Shown: positions 11,389 through 24,710, counted from the stretch's first letter. The stretch is 64,000 nt of DNA from Isoetes taiwanensis (GCA_021234155.1 JAJEKV010000041.1:4082829-4146828), one strand, 5' to 3'. Notes: generated by a model from the sequence alone, not told the origin. Translations and numbers: made by a program.

Positions 11389-11450
11389 TCATAAGAATAG
11401 AATAGAATGGAATTTTTAACGTCCATGAAGACCAAGATGTCATAAACATT
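11389..11450. repeat. GAATA repeat joined to TTTTTAACGTCCA motif
   Basis: AGAATAGAATAGAATGGAA passes into TTTTTAACGTCCATGAAGACC, a third instance of the simple-repeat plus GTCCA arrangement. It may be the tail end of a short retroposon lying on the minus strand. Confidence 0.45.
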
Positions 11451-11454
11451 TGAC

Positions 11455-12494
11455 AATATGATTAATTTGTGGTTCATATTCAAATACGGAAAAATAACTT
11501 TGAGATGGTCAAAGTCAGAGACAAGTTTGAAACAAATTGATGTAGGAATATCGGAAGAAAAAACTATGTTTTGTGTAATTCCCTAAGATATGGCAGATGA
11601 AAATTGTTTGCATGTTTGTTGTCTTCAAGATTGTCTTGGACCTATTCTAAACATATATAAGGCAGTTGGGTTTTTTGTTTGAACCTATTTTTTCGCCAGA
11701 AAAAGATGTGAGCATGCCACATGTCCTTGAAAAAAAAGCATAAATGAAAATTAAATAGATAATGGCGACAGGCTTTCTTGCTTCCGAAGCAACCCCAGCT
11801 CTACTCTATGCATTTGCCGGAGACTTTGTAGCGGCAATGGCAAATCCGTCTCGGTTATGCCATTTAAGCAGCCAGTATCAGGCTCCGTCTTCCATTTCTC
11901 CTTCTTCAGGACCTTATGTGAAGCGGCCAGTTTCAGACTGCAATCCAGGGCCTAGCTTCAACTAACAAATCATCTTTCATGTATTCAATCGGTGACCAGG
12001 CAAGGCACAGCTCTGTAGTAATTTTAAAGAAGACTTTTTTAAATCGGATTTCCGGATTCCAAAATCGAGCTCCCCGTTGGCCAACAAGGGTTTTGCCTGG
12101 CAATCCCTTTCTTTTTTGCTCCCAATCGGTCTTCCAGACTCTGGATTCTCGTTTTTCAGACTCTATCTGCAGCTGCGGCTTTTGGGTTCTGTTCTATTCG
12201 AAGAATACCTTCTTTTCTGGCCTTGATTCCGTTGTTCCCTCGGTCTTCAAGAAGTTGGATTCGTGTTTCTTCTGATTCAACAGCAGAGGTTTCTGGGTTC
12301 TGTTTGAGTCCGAAGAAGAGCGCCATTTCCGGCCTTGATTCCTCTGTGTTGGGTTATGATATTGGGTTTTGAAGGATTTGAAGCATAGCTTGATTTGCTT
12401 TGTCAGTCTGCGGGGTTGGGGCTAAAATCTGCTCTGCCGCTCTGTTTTTCTGCGGCTTTTCGTGAATTTTCGGGTCAATTTCCAGTTTTTGCTC
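11455..12494 (+). other. likely leader/promoter region of the gene starting at 12495
   Basis: From 11760 the sequence becomes richer in C and T and in CTTC/TTCTG tracts, as is typical of plant 5' leaders. It holds an imperfect direct repeat of about 55 bp (12178-12237 and 12290-12347, sharing GGCCTTGATTCC). ORFs of 67 and 98 codons (11762-11965, 11979-12275) show no domain and could be upstream ORFs or chance. No TATA box is assigned. Confidence 0.3.
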
Positions 12495-13298
12495 ATGGAT
12501 AAGGCCGGACTTTCATCCCTTCTGCTCGAAACTGCTCCATCTAAGATCATTACTGTGGTAAAGCAGTCGCCCAGTAAATTGGACTCCATAACCGAAGAAG
12601 GAGCTACTCCATAGCCGAAGAAGGAGCTACTTCTGTTTACGATTTTGAAGATCTACCATCATCAGCAGACAATAGCCCTAACATCAAAGCTAATCTGATT
12701 TGGGCTTCCAATCTTTCGTCTTCGGGTAATCAATCCAGATTTTCGGCCTTATTTCATATGAAAATGTTTTGAATATGATGAATATAGTTTGATTTGAGCT
12801 CTCACTGCAGCTGGGATCAATCTTGCGTGTAGTTTCTTGTGAATGTCAAAGCAACCAGGGTTTTAAGTTCTTTTCCTTAAGTATGCTGTGATCTGGAGAA
12901 CATTGTGCTTTTTCTTCTTTATTCTAGAGGCTAATCAGGCGAGCTGTTGGCGCAGATTTTAGAACTTCAAATGCATGGGATTAAGTCGTTCTATGTAAGT
13001 TTGTCCTCCTTTCACTCATAATCTGGCAGAATTTGTACATTTTATTTTTTAGATTAATGTTGGTTTTTAGATGCTTCCATGCTCTGGAGTTTTTCAGAAT
13101 AAATGTGAAACCCAAGTTAGAGGTATCTACGATTCTACGCTTTTGCCAAACTGCTTATCCTTCGCCCAGATCCACTTTAGAGATTTGCATGTTTTATGGC
13201 AGTTCTTCTCTATATTAGGGTAATAATACTGCATCTCAGGGCTCAAATTGGTGAATGGCCGAGTTGTTGTTCCACTGGTTTTGTTAAGCGAAAGCAAG
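12495..13298 (+). pseudogene. 5' exons of an unrecognised gene, frameshifted by a 23-bp duplication
   Basis: Four exons join in consistent phase with GT-AG introns: 12495-12725, 12939-12994, 13098-13122 and 13240-13298. The protein begins MDKAGLSSLLLETAPSK. Later exons read ELLAQILELQMHGIKSFY, then NKCETQVRG, then LKLVNGRVVVPLVLLSESK. In exon 1 the 23-bp unit at 12586-12608 is repeated at 12609-12631, creating a TAG and a frameshift. Counting it once restores the phase of the exon 1/exon 2 junction. I do not recognise the family. Exons beyond 13298 were not resolved; a coding-looking block at 13733-13780 has a good acceptor but the wrong phase. The locus could be functional in alleles lacking the duplication. 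Confidence 0.4.
12586..12631. repeat. 23-bp tandem duplication in exon
   Basis: Two copies of a 23-bp unit (CCATA then CCGAAGAAGGAGCTACT) differ at one base. The length is not a multiple of three, so translation meets TAG at the start of the second copy. Confidence 0.85.
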
Positions 13299-16200
13299 GT
13301 AAGAGCTAAAGTGATTTAGCCTTTCAATCTGTGGTTCCAATGCTATTAAACACATAAATGAACATGCCTTTAAAGGCAGTGCTCACACATAGTCTGGAAT
13401 TATGATGCAGCAATCAGAGATTGTAAGAAAGCATTTAATGTCAACCTTCATATAGCCATTTGGGTATATTGTATGATGCACAATAGACTGCACATCTGCC
13501 AAAAAGTGTCACGTTATAAGATTTTGGATTCTGGTTATAGTCTTTTCATGTGTTATTCCTGTTCTGGTGGCTGTGCAATATGGTGCCTGTATGCACAATA
13601 AACAAGGTTCCTTGGGTGTGTTGAAGCTGTATGTTGTTTTTAATTGTCTCCAAATATGGAGGAACTGGTTACAGCTACTCTCGTAATGGAAAAGGAAAAC
13701 TTTAAGAGAAAAACTCTCATTTTTTTTGCAGCATTGGAGCTGGCACTAACAAATAGTGCTGCTAAAGAGAGGATGTCGGTAGACTATTGCATGGGAATTT
13801 TATATGGATAATAGTAATGGAAGGCATTCATCCAGGCATCCCATGATTTAAGGCATGGTTCATTCAAGACAAAGTGACTATGTCGAATTACAAACATATC
13901 CACATAATGGAGAGTTATAGTATCGTCGTATTAATTTGTGTGGTCTTGCCTGTAGATAAACATCCCAAACATTCGTTACTGGATACAAAATCCACTAGTG
14001 TTGTTTACGAAATTTGTAACGATGGGATAGAATCAAACTTCTACCACTAAGTTGAAGTACACCAAGTTGGGGTGCATATTATCCAACCATTATTTCATCC
14101 TGGCCTATTTCTTATGTTGCTTTATTGGCTCCGCGTTCAATTTTAGAGCCGCTCAGATCATGTATATTGGGCAAGACAAAGATATAGCTACAAATTTTAG
14201 GCAAGTTTGGACAAGTCTGGGCAAAACTCGTCAATGGCAGGGAACTAAAAACACACACGCATGAAACAAATCAACTTCGAGTTACCCGAGAAAGGACGTA
14301 TTTCATGGGTGCTTCTTATAGATGGTTAAGGTAATGTTTAGGATTTGGTCAATTGACTCAGAAACTAGGATTCGGGTTCTATTTCTCAAAAGCTCTTATT
14401 CTGATATTCTGTTTAGTGTGTTATACCCTTTTTCCTACTCCCTGTAAATGCCATTTATTGCTCAGAGCTCTATAGCTTTTCTTAGAGCATTTGGGGAAGA
14501 GGTAATAGGGAGCTCCCAACAGTCCTTCCCTTCCATGTTTTGCGATGTTGTGGAAGTGGCCTACAAGGTTGGAAATTTTTTTCATCGCATTGATAAGATT
14601 TTTGTTGCCTTTCAAAGTTGAATGCATCCTACGGGTTTAATTTGGATATAATGTATCATCAGGATTCTGTTAATAATCTGTACTAAAACTGTATTTTTTC
14701 TTTCAAGTGTTAGGATTTTAAAAACATATTATATTCTATTCTTTGCAAAATAGTTTTGAATTTGTTCATGTTCAATATGTCGTGGCAGACCCTTTGAATA
14801 TGAGTTCACATTCATTTTCCACGTACCAAAATCTCGTTATTGGCAAGGGGATTTAGTTATTTTTAAGCATTCTTATTGCACTTTAAATGCATACCATTTT
14901 GTGATGTTATTACTTTAACTGGTAGGAACATGCAGAAGTTCTTATCACAGGTTGGAGATTTTAACTGACAACGGATATACTCTATATTTTCACTTTGTCC
15001 ATTTCAATTTTAGTGAATAAGAATAACCGAGTCTTTTTGCGTGCATTAGAAATGCGGGTAACAATATGCCTCTCATTTGCTATCAATAAATGCCATGTGT
15101 CAATGACAGGTTCAGGAAACAGATGCTTTTGTTTTGGTCTTAGTTATAGAATGAAATTACTCCATAGGTACTGAATAAAGTTGAATAAAGTTCTGGATCC
15201 ACGTTTAGAATTTCCAATCCCAATACGAAGAAAGTTGGGCTTTCTTTCTATTCTAATTAATCGAATTAAATTGCTCCATAGCTATTAGATATATAGTTCT
15301 CCCTAAATATTGTTTACTTGTGTTTTGTTTTACCTAATCCTAAAGTAAATGATGACCAGTTCGCTCCTTTCCTGTCTCCTTTGTGTATACTTTTCTGTTA
15401 TTTGGGTTTCTTATCATCGAATGGTAAGGAGGAGCAGATAATTTAGGCATAGCAGCATATTGGTTTCATTTTTATGTTTCAATAAGCAGCATTCAATCTC
15501 TCTCAGTTTCTATTCTTTTCTATAAGCATATTACCTTGTTCATTCTCTACTTTGTGATGCAGAACAATCTGCATTTTAGAAGCATCAGAAGTTATAGGCC
15601 AGTAATGATTTGTGCCAGCAAGAAAGCAGCTTTATTAATTGTGCATTCTTACAGTGTCTTCAAGGACTTTGCGACTGCGATCTTACAGTTTCTTCGAGGA
15701 CTTGTTATATTTGCAAGGAATCTACAATCTCTTCTAGCAGCTGCCTGATTTCGTTTAGCAATTTGCAGGAAATACTAGGGTTTAAATACTTGGGCACCTT
15801 GATCTTTAAAACAATTATCAATTTTAATGCATATGCTATTTCACATTAAAAAAACCTTTGATGTTTTGACATACGAACTTGCATCAATTTGCTTGATAGA
15901 ATTGCATATAGATTACATCTTGCTACTCTAAAACAAATAATTGGATGTTTAATAAGCCTTTCTTAACACTAGAGTCATCACATGATGTATCAGAAAAGGT
16001 GCAGTTGTACGGTTTGCTTTAAAATTCATATAAAATCAAAGGTTCAATAATCAGTCAAACCCTTCTTAAATGTTACTATATGGCAGTTATGTTGCATGGG
16101 AAAAATACCTAAAAATCTATTGATCCTTGATTATGAGAGTTATGCTTAGGTAAAGGCAAAGGGGTTAAGTCTGTTTTGCTTCATGTTTAGATAGTGTAAA

Positions 16201-19200
16201 ACTGTCTCAGTTAGCAGATTTTTATTATTATTTTTATTATTTTTGTATTTTTCTTCACGAGTTACAGAGTAAGATACAAAAAATTGCACCTCAATCCGAG
16301 GTCTGAAAAGGAAGATAGAGTTGTTTGAACATGACAGGGTCAAAACTGTTGTTTGTCTTCTGTGAATCAATACTGGTTTCCAGAAAGATGTTCCCAAATC
16401 AAATCTTTAACTTTTGTAGGGAAATGAATTTAGATCTGCTTTATCTAAGAAAAATGTCCATTAGCCTTAATGATGAAATTTTGATTTTCTTTTATTTTTT
16501 CATTTACAAGTGACTGATAACTTATGTCTATATAGGAATAAAATGATTCAAAGTCATCCTCCAAAAAATCATATTATGAAAGATTACCATGATATGGAAT
16601 CACCGCAAAAATAAACATGTAAAAAAAGTAAAACGTTTGTTCACAAGAAATCAAGAAAGGTTTGTATACCTGAGACCATTACTGGTCCACCTTCTTTTTA
16701 AAATTAAGAACTCGCTCATGTTAATCAATTTCAGTTTCAATTGCGGGATATAAGCACCTCATAAACTACTCCATTCATTAAAAAAATCAATGCTCATGAT
16801 CTTGAGGTTATAGAGTAAACTTTCTAGTGTCCATTCTAAGGTATCTGTTAGATTACGTGTTCCATGGATTTCATAAAGCTATGCATTGAATGGTGAACTC
16901 AAAATTTGTATGTTCAAACTTCTCAAGTTGTGGAAGCAATGCAACAGAATGAAGACCAAATATAAAAAGTTGTTGATGGTCCACATAGCTGATGATCATT
17001 CAAAAAACCAGAACATCCTCACGTAATTGGTTTTAAACTCGCCTTAAGAATATATAAATTCTATGCATAGTATCCTATTTGATAAAATTAGTTGATTGCT
17101 AGAATTGCATTATTTAATGGTAATGTTGAAGTACAAGCAATTGAACCTATATGAATCTCCACTCACCCTTCTAAAAATTATGTTAGAGGACATAGAAAAT
17201 CACCATGTCATTAAATAAGTGACAAATAAACAATAAATAGAATTGGTAATGATAATTAGAGAGATTTACTTCTATACTCAATCCATCTAATTGTGGACCA
17301 TAACGATCCATGTCCATTTATATTCAAGTCTTACATATAGTAGTATATTATGTTTCATCAAATTGGAGGTCTATGTTGCCGATGCTTAAATCCATAAAAA
17401 TCACAGTCTATCATGAAAGACAAGCTAAAATTACTATTATTATGCCTAAAATAGGAACTCATAAGTAGCAAACATGTGTCCTAAGTTTATGATAGTAAAA
17501 AAATAAGAAGATTTCATTGTCTACTTTGCATTAAGATGATACAAACGATATTTTAAACTTCTACCACATGTTTCATCAATCATGAATTGAAAAGGAATGT
17601 TATCTTGCTTTAAAAATCTATTCTATTCTATTCTTGCTTTAAAATATAGCAAGCCTAAGTACAAACTAGAAATGGTCTGTGTCTATTTTAAATAAAATCT
17701 TCTACATAATATGTTACTTCTAGCATGAAATTCAAGGCCTATGTTGCCAAGTAAGGCTCACATTCATAAACAAAATTGCCTATCATAAAAGATAAGTTTT
17801 TTGTACTATTACCTTAACTAAACTCAATTTTGTGTACTGGCAACCACTTCTAAATATTAAAGAATACATGGTTATTTTCCATATTTAACTTGATAAAATT
17901 CTTTATTATGTAGATATAAGTGGAATATTTGGAGTGCATCATTTATTGCTCTTAGAAAGCTTATATATGAGTTTTATTGAACCATTTCAGTTTTATTTTT
18001 GTCCTGGATTCTGTGTTGAATCTCTTTCATGAAAATTGAGATCAACATGACTTATGGACACTTCAAAAAATTGTTGAATTATAGCTCTTAGAGTTGAAAA
18101 CTTATGGCCACAAGTCTTCCGTCAAAACTTGTTATAGTGAAGGAGAAACAATTCACAACCTCAAACAACTTTTTTGAGCTAGATATGGTTTGACGACTTC
18201 ATACAATGTCATCTAATAGTAGGAAAACATGGAAACATGCAAATCAACATGTTTTATCATAAAACATCAATTACTTTCAACTTTAGAAATATTTGGACCT
18301 CTTTATGCTAGAAAGTTTAGAGAATGCAGTTCTGGCCTGGCGTAGAAACTGGTGAATTTTTTGAGGTTTGGGCAATCACCACAACATATCAGTAAATCTA
18401 TTGGTCATGAAATTTGCCATGGCCATAAAGAATCGAGTGAAGATTTCAAAAGTGGTGGTATCTTATTGTTGCCCCCAAAGGGCAACATACTGATTGTTGG
18501 TTTATGTATTGAAGTTAGGAAGACTAAGTCAAAGAAGAGCTTGGTAGTCAACATTGATGTAGAGGTCAAAGAATATTTATCCTCAAGGTCAACACAAATA
18601 TTCAAGGTCGACTTCCATGGAAGGTACTCCATTTGAGGTCAAAGATAGTCAAAAGATGTTTTATAAGATTCTAGGTTAAGAAGATTGGAAGATACTTTTT
18701 GAAGATTGGAAGTTAAAGTTTGGAAGACCCCATGGTGATCTAGGATTTTTTGCCTCAATTTATTCCCATTTCCATCCTGCTATGCTTTGCCCCATTTTTG
18801 CTTTGATTCATCAATTCTTCCTCTCTTATCTTGCCATAAGATCATTTCCATCCCATATTTTCACCACATTTTTGGCCTTTGCCTTTGAAAAACAAATCCT
18901 ACTATGGAGTATTAGAATCCTAGGTGAATAACTTGGGTACCATTTGGGTAGCTAGGAGGCGGGAAAGAAAGATTCGGGAGGAATTTAAGGCAGAAATTGA
19001 GGTATCTGGCCGATTTGAATGATATTTCTAATTTTAGGATTCATCGAGAGAATCTCGCGAGCATCTTTCGAGTATATTTTGAGATTCTGGCCTTTAAAAA
19101 ATCAATTTTCAATGGTTTAAATGAAAAAATCAAACCTTAGAGTTTTTGGACAAACCCATAATTGATGCCTAAGATTCTGGATTCACAAAATTTTGAAAAT

Positions 19201-22147
19201 AAATTTGGGGTGATCGACACATAACTTTCTGAAGGCCCAGATGCATCAAACCTCAACAGTGATACGTGCTGAGCATGATCTGAAGACGTTCATGAAGTTT
19301 CTGAGCATTCCACAGTTCGATTTGAGAAAATTGGACTGATTATCCTACTATGATACTATTACATGACCTTTTGAGATCTTCTGATGATTGATTTATGATC
19401 TTATGACTTATATCCACCTTGTATTACCTTTACATCAATGAAAATTGCCTGCCAAGTGTTGAAAGATTTGACTGTCATGTTTTCTTAATATTTTTGCCAT
19501 GCAAACAGTTTTACAGTAAGATATCCAGCAATCCATTTTTGCATATGACCAGTTGCCCCTCATTTCCAACTATATTTGCACCTGTGTGCACAAAAAGTTC
19601 GAGGAAAAACCACTCCAAACTCAAGTTATAATTTTTTACATTCTGTCTGATATGATTTTAGACTGTTATTCATAAAACAGTGCCAAAAAAATATTTTTAG
19701 TGATCCAAAATAGGATTTGATTGTTTGCCTCTCCTTGAGACCTAAGCATCACCTTGGTTTTGAAATTTCTCAAAAATTCCCCCTGCAACTCAAGTTCCAA
19801 AATTCTGAGATCTGTCTGTGGTTTTGACTGGTATTGACCAAAAATTGACTCAACTCTGAGTTTGAATATCTCACAGATTTGAGCTCAGACTCAGTCAAGA
19901 TTTTCTCCACTGCATGCCTATAACTTTTCTACACCAGTCACAATCATTTGATCTCAGGAATCAACTCATCTATGCCAACTACATTGATTTGAGTGAGGAC
20001 CCCTTATTTCTGAATTGGGAAGGCGAACATTTGATATTTGAGCTTTTTCTTTAAAAAATTCTTGTATAGACTGATCACCTTAAGTGATCTGGAGGTTCTA
20101 ACCTCAACTTGAGCATAATTTCAAGTTGGCTTATTGTGTTTGACTCTCTAGCCAGGTTGAGGGTCAACACTTATGAAATAGAAATTTATCTTGTTAGATA
20201 CATGGGTTTAAGTGGCAGAGGGTATGCTGGACCAATTCTGGTGGATGAACCCAGAATAGTTCCAGTAACAACTCTAGTGTTAATTTGTTATAGAAACCAA
20301 TAATGATTCTATGTAACAAAATATTGATTATGTGATGGAGAAACTCATAATAGTTATTTATTCATAGTGGCAATGATTTCAAAACCGGATGTGCCTTATT
20401 ATATTTACTAAGCAAATAATATATTGGCCAAAGCACTATCGATTTGTCCCAATAAAGATGCAAACCCTTACTATCTTGATGGCAGACAATTACCATTTAG
20501 ATATAATAATTTGGCACATTTCCTCGTATGGACGAATATTGATTCCTACAAATTTAAGTAGATAACTTCATTTGAAAACACAAACAAATTAAAATCAAAT
20601 CCATTAGTGGTTTATCATCTACAATTTTCTTAAAAGTAGTAATAAATCACTATTATCAACCAAACAAACAAACTAATAAATAACAGTGGTAAGAAACTAG
20701 AACAATAAACTAGAACTAGAACTATTATCAGCCAAACAAGCGAACCACCATAATAACAGTGGTAAGAAACTAGAACAATAAACTATAAATAAGAACCATA
20801 TATGTAACTAGTAGTGGTTACTCAACACATTAACCCACAAAGTAACATTATTTTATTATGGTGGTTTTATGTGAAAACTGTTGCAAAAAAATGGTAACGG
20901 TTCTTTTTTGGGAGGCTCTTACACAAAAGCCCTTTCTCTTTACACATCCTCATTCTCTTGATGATCATCATGTAAAATCGATTTGAATTGGCATTTAAGT
21001 AATGTTGTCATCGACGCCGTAAGGTACACCAAGATGTTTTGGAGTCTTGGAGAAAAGGGCGCCTAAAAGCTCATAAAGAGGCCAATTGTTTGCAGTTGCC
21101 CAGTGTTTGAGAGACTTGCTCTTTGACTTTTTTATATTTTAGTTTTAGCGTTTCTATTTTTGCTCTTAACTGCTTGACACTCAAAATCCAATCCACATGC
21201 TCTTTGCAAGTCATTGGCAATCCGCAACCACTGCTTTGAGGATAAAAAGTTTCTATTTGTTGACGAAAAAATAATTATTGTAAAGCTTTACAAGCGTGAT
21301 TAGTTTTTGTCAAAATTCCAACATTTTTTAGCCTTCTATGATGTAAAACCTTCATTAGGCAGTGCTGCCCTCGATGATCAATCCCAATTTGCAAATCCCA
21401 TAAGCTCCATAGACTTCTTGCGGAAATTAAAAAACGATCTATCTATCCAATGTTGTTAAAAAATCTGTTTTTTATTTTTAAAGTATTTCTATAAAAATCC
21501 TCACCTTTTTTAAAGGATTTTTATGATTTGGTATGGCCAAAAAATAAAAATAAACAACAAAATTGCACATTCTTTGCACTCCTTTATTGGACATATTTGC
21601 CACTGTTAAATTGCTCATTTTTTCTACAAGTTACAATACGTAGCATGCCAACAAGTGAATCGGAAGCTTATGCTTCTATTAGAAATTATTAAGTTCAAGT
21701 ACAAAGATATCACAGTTGCTTTGCCATGCAACTGTTATGAAAGTTCAGAAAAACATTATTATAGAGGTTAAGAAATATAAGAATTTTATATACAAGTATA
21801 AATAAATTCAAGAATATCATGTATTTGGATTAAAAAAAAAATCAAAATCTAAGGATCTTTAAGGATTTTAAAGAGTTTTAACGTATTTTATATGAAATAC
21901 GTTTTTAAAGATTTTTTTTTTTAAATTTTAAAAATCTACAAAAAAACTTAAAAAATATTTTATAAACATACGAATTTTAACGTACTTAACAACATTGTAT
22001 CTATCCATCTATCTATTAAAAAATGAACTTTATTTATATTGTAGAACTAATCTCAAACTTAAGAAGGATAAAGAGTAAATATCAATATTTTTGTTTATGT
22101 TTCTAACAATTGGCCTCCGATTACATCGTCTTTACATTGTGCAAATT
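13299..22147. other. long AT-rich intergenic stretch
   Basis: No gene can be supported. A 72-bp tandem duplication lies at 20652-20795 (units start ATTATCAACC and ATTATCAGCC). ORFs at 15536-15748 and 15610-15849 overlap in two frames behind a good acceptor (GATGCAG, 15567) and may be a 3' exon of the gene at 12.5 kb, but this is unproven. An ORF of 94 codons at 18352-18636 has no recognisable domain. The rest looks like decayed intergenic sequence with A/T runs and short simple repeats. Confidence 0.5.
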
Positions 22148-22239
22148 ATGAATCGTACATATATATATATATATTTTTTTGAAGAATATAAGAATATATT
22201 AAACCACTAGAATGCGATCAAGTACAATGATAAGTGTGA

Positions 22240-23640
22240 TGCTAAGAAATGAAGTGCCCATCATGATTCACAATCTGTAGGAATGTCGACCAAATTTCCC
22301 GCTTAACTGCGCCAGACAAACTTGAGACTTGGTAAGCCTGCCACAACTTATGCCTCAAGATCGGAACCAACCGAAAAGGGCTAAGTACTGCATTCTGAAA
22401 GACCTTCGCTCTCCGTCTTTTCCAAATCAACCACAGAAGCCAAGCTCTCGCATAAATGGAACGCCGCTTGCTTGGCCACACCGCCAACCGCTAGGAAAGA
22501 CTCCCAAGAGAATCTTCCGACCGCACGTTGAAGACCCAAAGAGGGCTCTCACCCAGACCAAGCTGCCCCCTACCTCTCGCATAGGACAAAGCAGTGCTCA
22601 ATGGTCTCTCGACGCCTCCCACATAGAGGGCATGTTTCCGCTACCTGAGGCTTGAACCTGTGGACTCGGACATTCACCCTGAGGCTACGGTGCAAGATCT
22701 GCCACAAAAGGGTACGGATTTTAGGAGGAGGCAATGTATTCCACGCCCACTTCCACATGGCGGGCCACTTACTCCCTGGAAGCTTAAGCGACCACTTATC
22801 CGGCGGCAAAGAACGTGTCTCCGCTAGAAGCCCATAAGCCGATGCTACAAACTGAGATGCATCAAGTCCACTATGCGACTTCCAAACGCGATTGACTTGA
22901 GAAGACAACTGCAATGGAATAGCATTAGCAATTCTAGCCCAAGTCCGTATGTCCCACCGCCGAAGGCCAAATCGTTCCCTAAAAAACTCCCACGGCGCCA
23001 GATGACCCTCCCAATACCAGTCACGGATGGATGTCACCCCTGCAGCAATCCATCGACGTTGAGTACCTGGGTGTAGGGAAGAGGCCAAGGGAGATGCAGA
23101 ATCCAAGGGCACCCAGAGAAAGGGCGATGAGGCTACCATACACCTGCTAGGGTCCAATGAAAAGAGAACCTTGACCACGTTCCTGTGCCTTGAGAGACCC
23201 TTAAGAAAAGGCGAAGCATGAGGGAATGGCCGCAAATCCTCAAACAGAGCCCACGGCAACTGAGCCGAAGTGCTGGCTTCCTAAACACAATAGAGTGGCG
23301 GTTAATCGCGGCTAACAGAGCCAAACCTGGGGATTGTTGCTCCTGCAACAACCGCCGGATGAATTTCGACACCAAAGACCTTCAGATGCAACGACACATC
23401 AAGCATACCTAAGCCCCCCGCCTTTTTGGGACGCACACACTTCCACCATGCAACCTTCACTCTAGCCCCCTCCTCATTTCCTCCCCAAACAAAATTGCGA
23501 ATGGTGTCATCCAACTCCTTAACCACACTTTCAAGCGCAAGTATGCGTGGAGGTCGCATAAACATGAGTGCTACTGAGCACCGACTTGGCTATCGAATCC
23601 TACCAGCCATGGTGAGTTTACTTCCCCTCCACCAATTCAG
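22240..23640 (-). pseudogene. LINE ORF2 C-terminal part with zf-RVT domain
   Basis: Minus-strand segments in shifted frames (23565-23302, 23259-22570, 22487-22242) together encode the end of a LINE ORF2. Upstream of them the same strand reads LNWWRGSKLTMAGRIR, the usual motif after the RT palm. FVWGG and a Trp-rich stretch follow. Then comes the zf-RVT region with PPPKIRTLLWQILH and the zinc-binding CPLCGRRRETIEHCFVLC. The terminal segment has LLWLIWKRRRAKVF. The family copies RNA by target-primed reverse transcription. At least two frameshifts or stops separate the pieces. Confidence 0.85.
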
Positions 23641-23660
23641 ATGCTGCTTAAGATGCTGTA

Positions 23661-24374
23661 GTGTCTCCGCCCAAATTGGCGGAGAGGCTTAAGCCAGTAC
23701 TAGTTCACGCCATTAGCCCAGAGCAGTCTGGTTTTCTCCCTCAGCGGAATATTCTTCATAATGTGGCTGCCGCTTTTGAGGGAATGCATTGGGCTCGTGG
23801 GATGAGGCAGCCCCTTGTTTTTCTTAAAATTTGGACTTTGCCAAGGCTTATGACGAAGTCGGTGGCAGATTCTTGGCGGATATGATGCGCCTTTGGGTGT
23901 GGACCTAGTTTCAGGGAAACGGTTATGAAGCTGCACGTGTCTGCTAGGGCGACAGTGTGGTGTCAGGGTGAGACCTCTTCAATCTTCGTTGTGGGCCGAG
24001 GCATTAGGCAGGGATGTCCGTTGGCCCCCTTTCTGTTCACTATAGTGGCAGAAGCTCTTTCACAACTTTTTCAGGTGGCAGTGGCTGACAATGTGGTGCA
24101 AGGTCTCCGCATGGGTGATGGGTCGCAGCAGGTTTGCAGTCAATTTGCGGATGATACATTCCTCTTCCTTCATGCAGATGAGTCCAATCTCCAGGCAGCC
24201 AAGAATATTTTGGATGCCTTTTCTTTAGCTTCAGGGTGCTTGCTTAACTGGTCGAAGTGCTCGGCCATGTGGGTACTGGAGGAACCTCCTCCTGCGTGGC
24301 TGAGTCAGTTTCCCTGGGCTCTTACACCGCCACACACAGCTGCCAAACTGTTAGGCATACCATTTGGCTTGGAC
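23661..24374 (+). pseudogene. LINE ORF2 reverse transcriptase fragment (inverted 5' part)
   Basis: Plus-strand coding remnants of the RT palm begin KLAERLKPVL and SPEQSGF, followed by motif A (DFAKAYDEV near 23833-23860) in a frame shifted by one base from its upstream part. The 178-codon ORF at 23925-24461 carries GIRQGCPLAPFLF and the catalytic FADD (around 24145), then LLGIPFGLDM. There the element ends at the target duplication. Sense orientation is opposite to the neighbouring zf-RVT half, and roughly 20-25 residues are missing between the two. Confidence 0.85.
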
Positions 24375-24396
24375 ATGAATCGTACATATATATATA

Positions 24397-24710
24397 AGGC
24401 ATATCTGAATAACATTAGCCCTCAAAGTTCTGAAAGATTACTCTTTTATTTTCAAATCTAGAAACTACACTATGGGCTGCAGAATAGATGCAGAGCTAAT
24501 AAAGAATCCAAAGACCCAACAAGGGGTAAGAGTGCGGGTGGATAAAGTGTTAGGTAAAGGAACTAAATGAGACATCCGAAAATGTCCATATTTAAGTGTG
24601 ATGGTAAAAGAATCCTTAAGGCTAATGCGAATGAACGTGAAGAAGGAAAAAGTAGTAGGCTATGATATTTCTACAAGGACCAGAATTTGAGTGAATGTAT
24701 AGAATCTGGT
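24397..24710. other. short unannotated spacer
   Basis: AT-rich sequence between the LINE target duplication and the first gypsy LTR. Nothing recognisable. Confidence 0.5.

Larger units (their letters stand above)
22148..24396 (-). mobile_element. LINE insertion with 5' inversion (twin-priming structure)
   Basis: A plant L1-type LINE lies between direct repeats starting ATGAATCGTACATATA (22148-22169 and 24375-24396). The 3' half runs on the minus strand and ends in a short A tract near 22174-22180. The 5' half is inverted onto the plus strand. The halves meet head to head near 23665-23675 in a small palindrome (CTCCGCC and GGCGGAG). Together they cover the reverse transcriptase and zf-RVT regions of ORF2; the endonuclease and ORF1 are absent, as in a 5'-truncated copy. 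Frameshifts make it non-functional. Confidence 0.85.

Noticed and set aside
15536..15849. Two overlapping ORFs behind a splice acceptor, possibly the last exon of the gene at 12.5 kb
   Set aside because: The phase could not be connected to the earlier exons and both frames are equally plausible; noted but not called.
18352..18636. 94-codon ORF with some charged character
   Set aside because: No recognised domain or splice context, and an opposite-strand ORF of similar length overlaps it.
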